Assembly: GCA_003566795.1 (NCBI GenBank)
Contig: PXBU01000054.1
Span: forward strand, 1 to 14,162
Direction: 5' to 3'
Source of the DNA: Puniceicoccaceae bacterium
GTDB taxonomy: Bacteria; Verrucomicrobiota; Verrucomicrobiia; Opitutales; Coraliomargaritaceae
DNA length: 14,162 bases
The position numbers were made by a program, and so were the translations under genes. The notes under the pieces were generated by a model that saw only the letters and a list, made by a program, of their open reading frames with translations, searched no databases and was not told the origin of the DNA. Below, piece by piece: positions 13,895 through 14,162 of the stretch. The stretch's first letter is position 1. The number at the start of each line of letters is the position of its first letter.

Positions 13895-14162
13895 ATGAAT
13901 TCTATCGCATTTATTCAAAATGTCTCTCCGTCGCAACTGATCACCATTCTGTTGATCGTGCTGCTGCTTTTCGGTGCCAAGCGCCTGCCGGAACTGGCCC
14001 GCTCCTTCGGCAAATCGCTGCGCGAGTTCAAAAAAGCCACCAGCGATATCGAAAGTGATCTTCGCTCCGCCATGGATGAAGAGCCCGAGCGGCCCAAGCG
14101 GAAAAAGCCCTCTGCTCCCTCCGAGTCCCCCGCCACCACCGCTCCCAAGGAAGTTAGCTCCG
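13895..14162 (+). CDS. tatA: TatA/TatE-type twin-arginine translocase subunit, partial (3' end beyond the window)
   Basis: Eighty-nine codons are visible from the ATG at 13895 to the right edge without a stop. A short periplasmic N-terminus and one membrane helix (residues about 13-26, QLITILLIVLLLF) are followed by the family hinge FGAKRLPEL (26-34). An amphipathic helix (ARSFGKSLREFKKA) comes next, then a charged, Pro-rich cytosolic tail. This is the TatA/TatE pattern; TatB would usually have a longer amphipathic helix and GPERLP at the hinge. TatA oligomers form the pore through which TatC-recognised folded proteins cross the inner membrane. It starts 41 bases after the small lipoprotein on the same strand. 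Upstream is an A-rich stretch (CAACAAAAGATTAACGCC) without a Shine-Dalgarno sequence. Whether tatC follows cannot be seen. Confidence 0.88.
   Translation, partial: MNSIAFIQNVSPSQLITILLIVLLLFGAKRLPELARSFGKSLREFKKATSDIESDLRSAMDEEPERPKRKKPSAPSESPATTAPKEVSS

Noticed and set aside
1..14162. tRNA or rRNA genes, CRISPR arrays, insertion sequences, phage or defence genes
   Set aside because: No cloverleaf, regular spaced repeat, transposase, integrase or nuclease motif was seen on either strand. The only SNF2 protein has no restriction or defence neighbour.

Overview
The window looks like a core-genome segment of a Gram-negative bacterium, most likely a verrucomicrobium of the Opitutae/Puniceicoccaceae type. 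This assignment is by recollection and style, not by search. It rests on a primary sigma factor with a long Lys/Ala-rich N-terminal tail, start codons with no Shine-Dalgarno sequence, lipoprotein signals, a TatA-type protein and a moderately high G+C. No mobile element, integrase, CRISPR array, tRNA or rRNA was seen.

Layout. Positions 1-381 (minus) hold the 5' part of a GreA/GreB-like elongation-factor protein that runs off the left edge. Positions 382-649 are intergenic and contain a long imperfect palindrome (about 442-590). Then come four plus-strand genes: an SLC13-type permease with two internal RCK_C domains (650-2470), a DUF493/YbeD-like protein (2525-2791), an exported peptide methionine sulfoxide reductase MsrA (2832-3458) and a small SpoIIAA/STAS-like protein (3537-3902). 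They converge almost without a gap on two minus-strand genes: a SNF2-family helicase (3907-6462) and a secreted DUF362 protein (6595 to about 7815).

From 7814 to the right edge a tight plus-strand cluster carries a TPR lipoprotein, DNA primase (dnaG), the primary sigma factor (rpoD), a small lipoprotein starting with TTG four bases after rpoD, and a truncated tatA-like gene. This keeps the dnaG-rpoD core of the classical macromolecular-synthesis operon, without rpsU next to dnaG, and sets it among envelope genes.

Most notable points. (1) DnaG has lost three of the four zinc ligands of its CHC2 domain (Ser39, Thr42, Thr63; only Cys60 remains), while the rest of the primase is intact. (2) RpoD carries a histone-H1-like tail of about 113 residues without a single acidic residue. 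(3) No gene in the window has a convincing Shine-Dalgarno sequence. (4) A palindrome of about 150 bp in the left intergenic region is not explained by any gene. (5) The TPR lipoprotein and the DUF362 gene have ATG codons that overlap on opposite strands within one CATG. No clear new defence or biosynthetic system is present; the novelty lies in modified core information-processing proteins.
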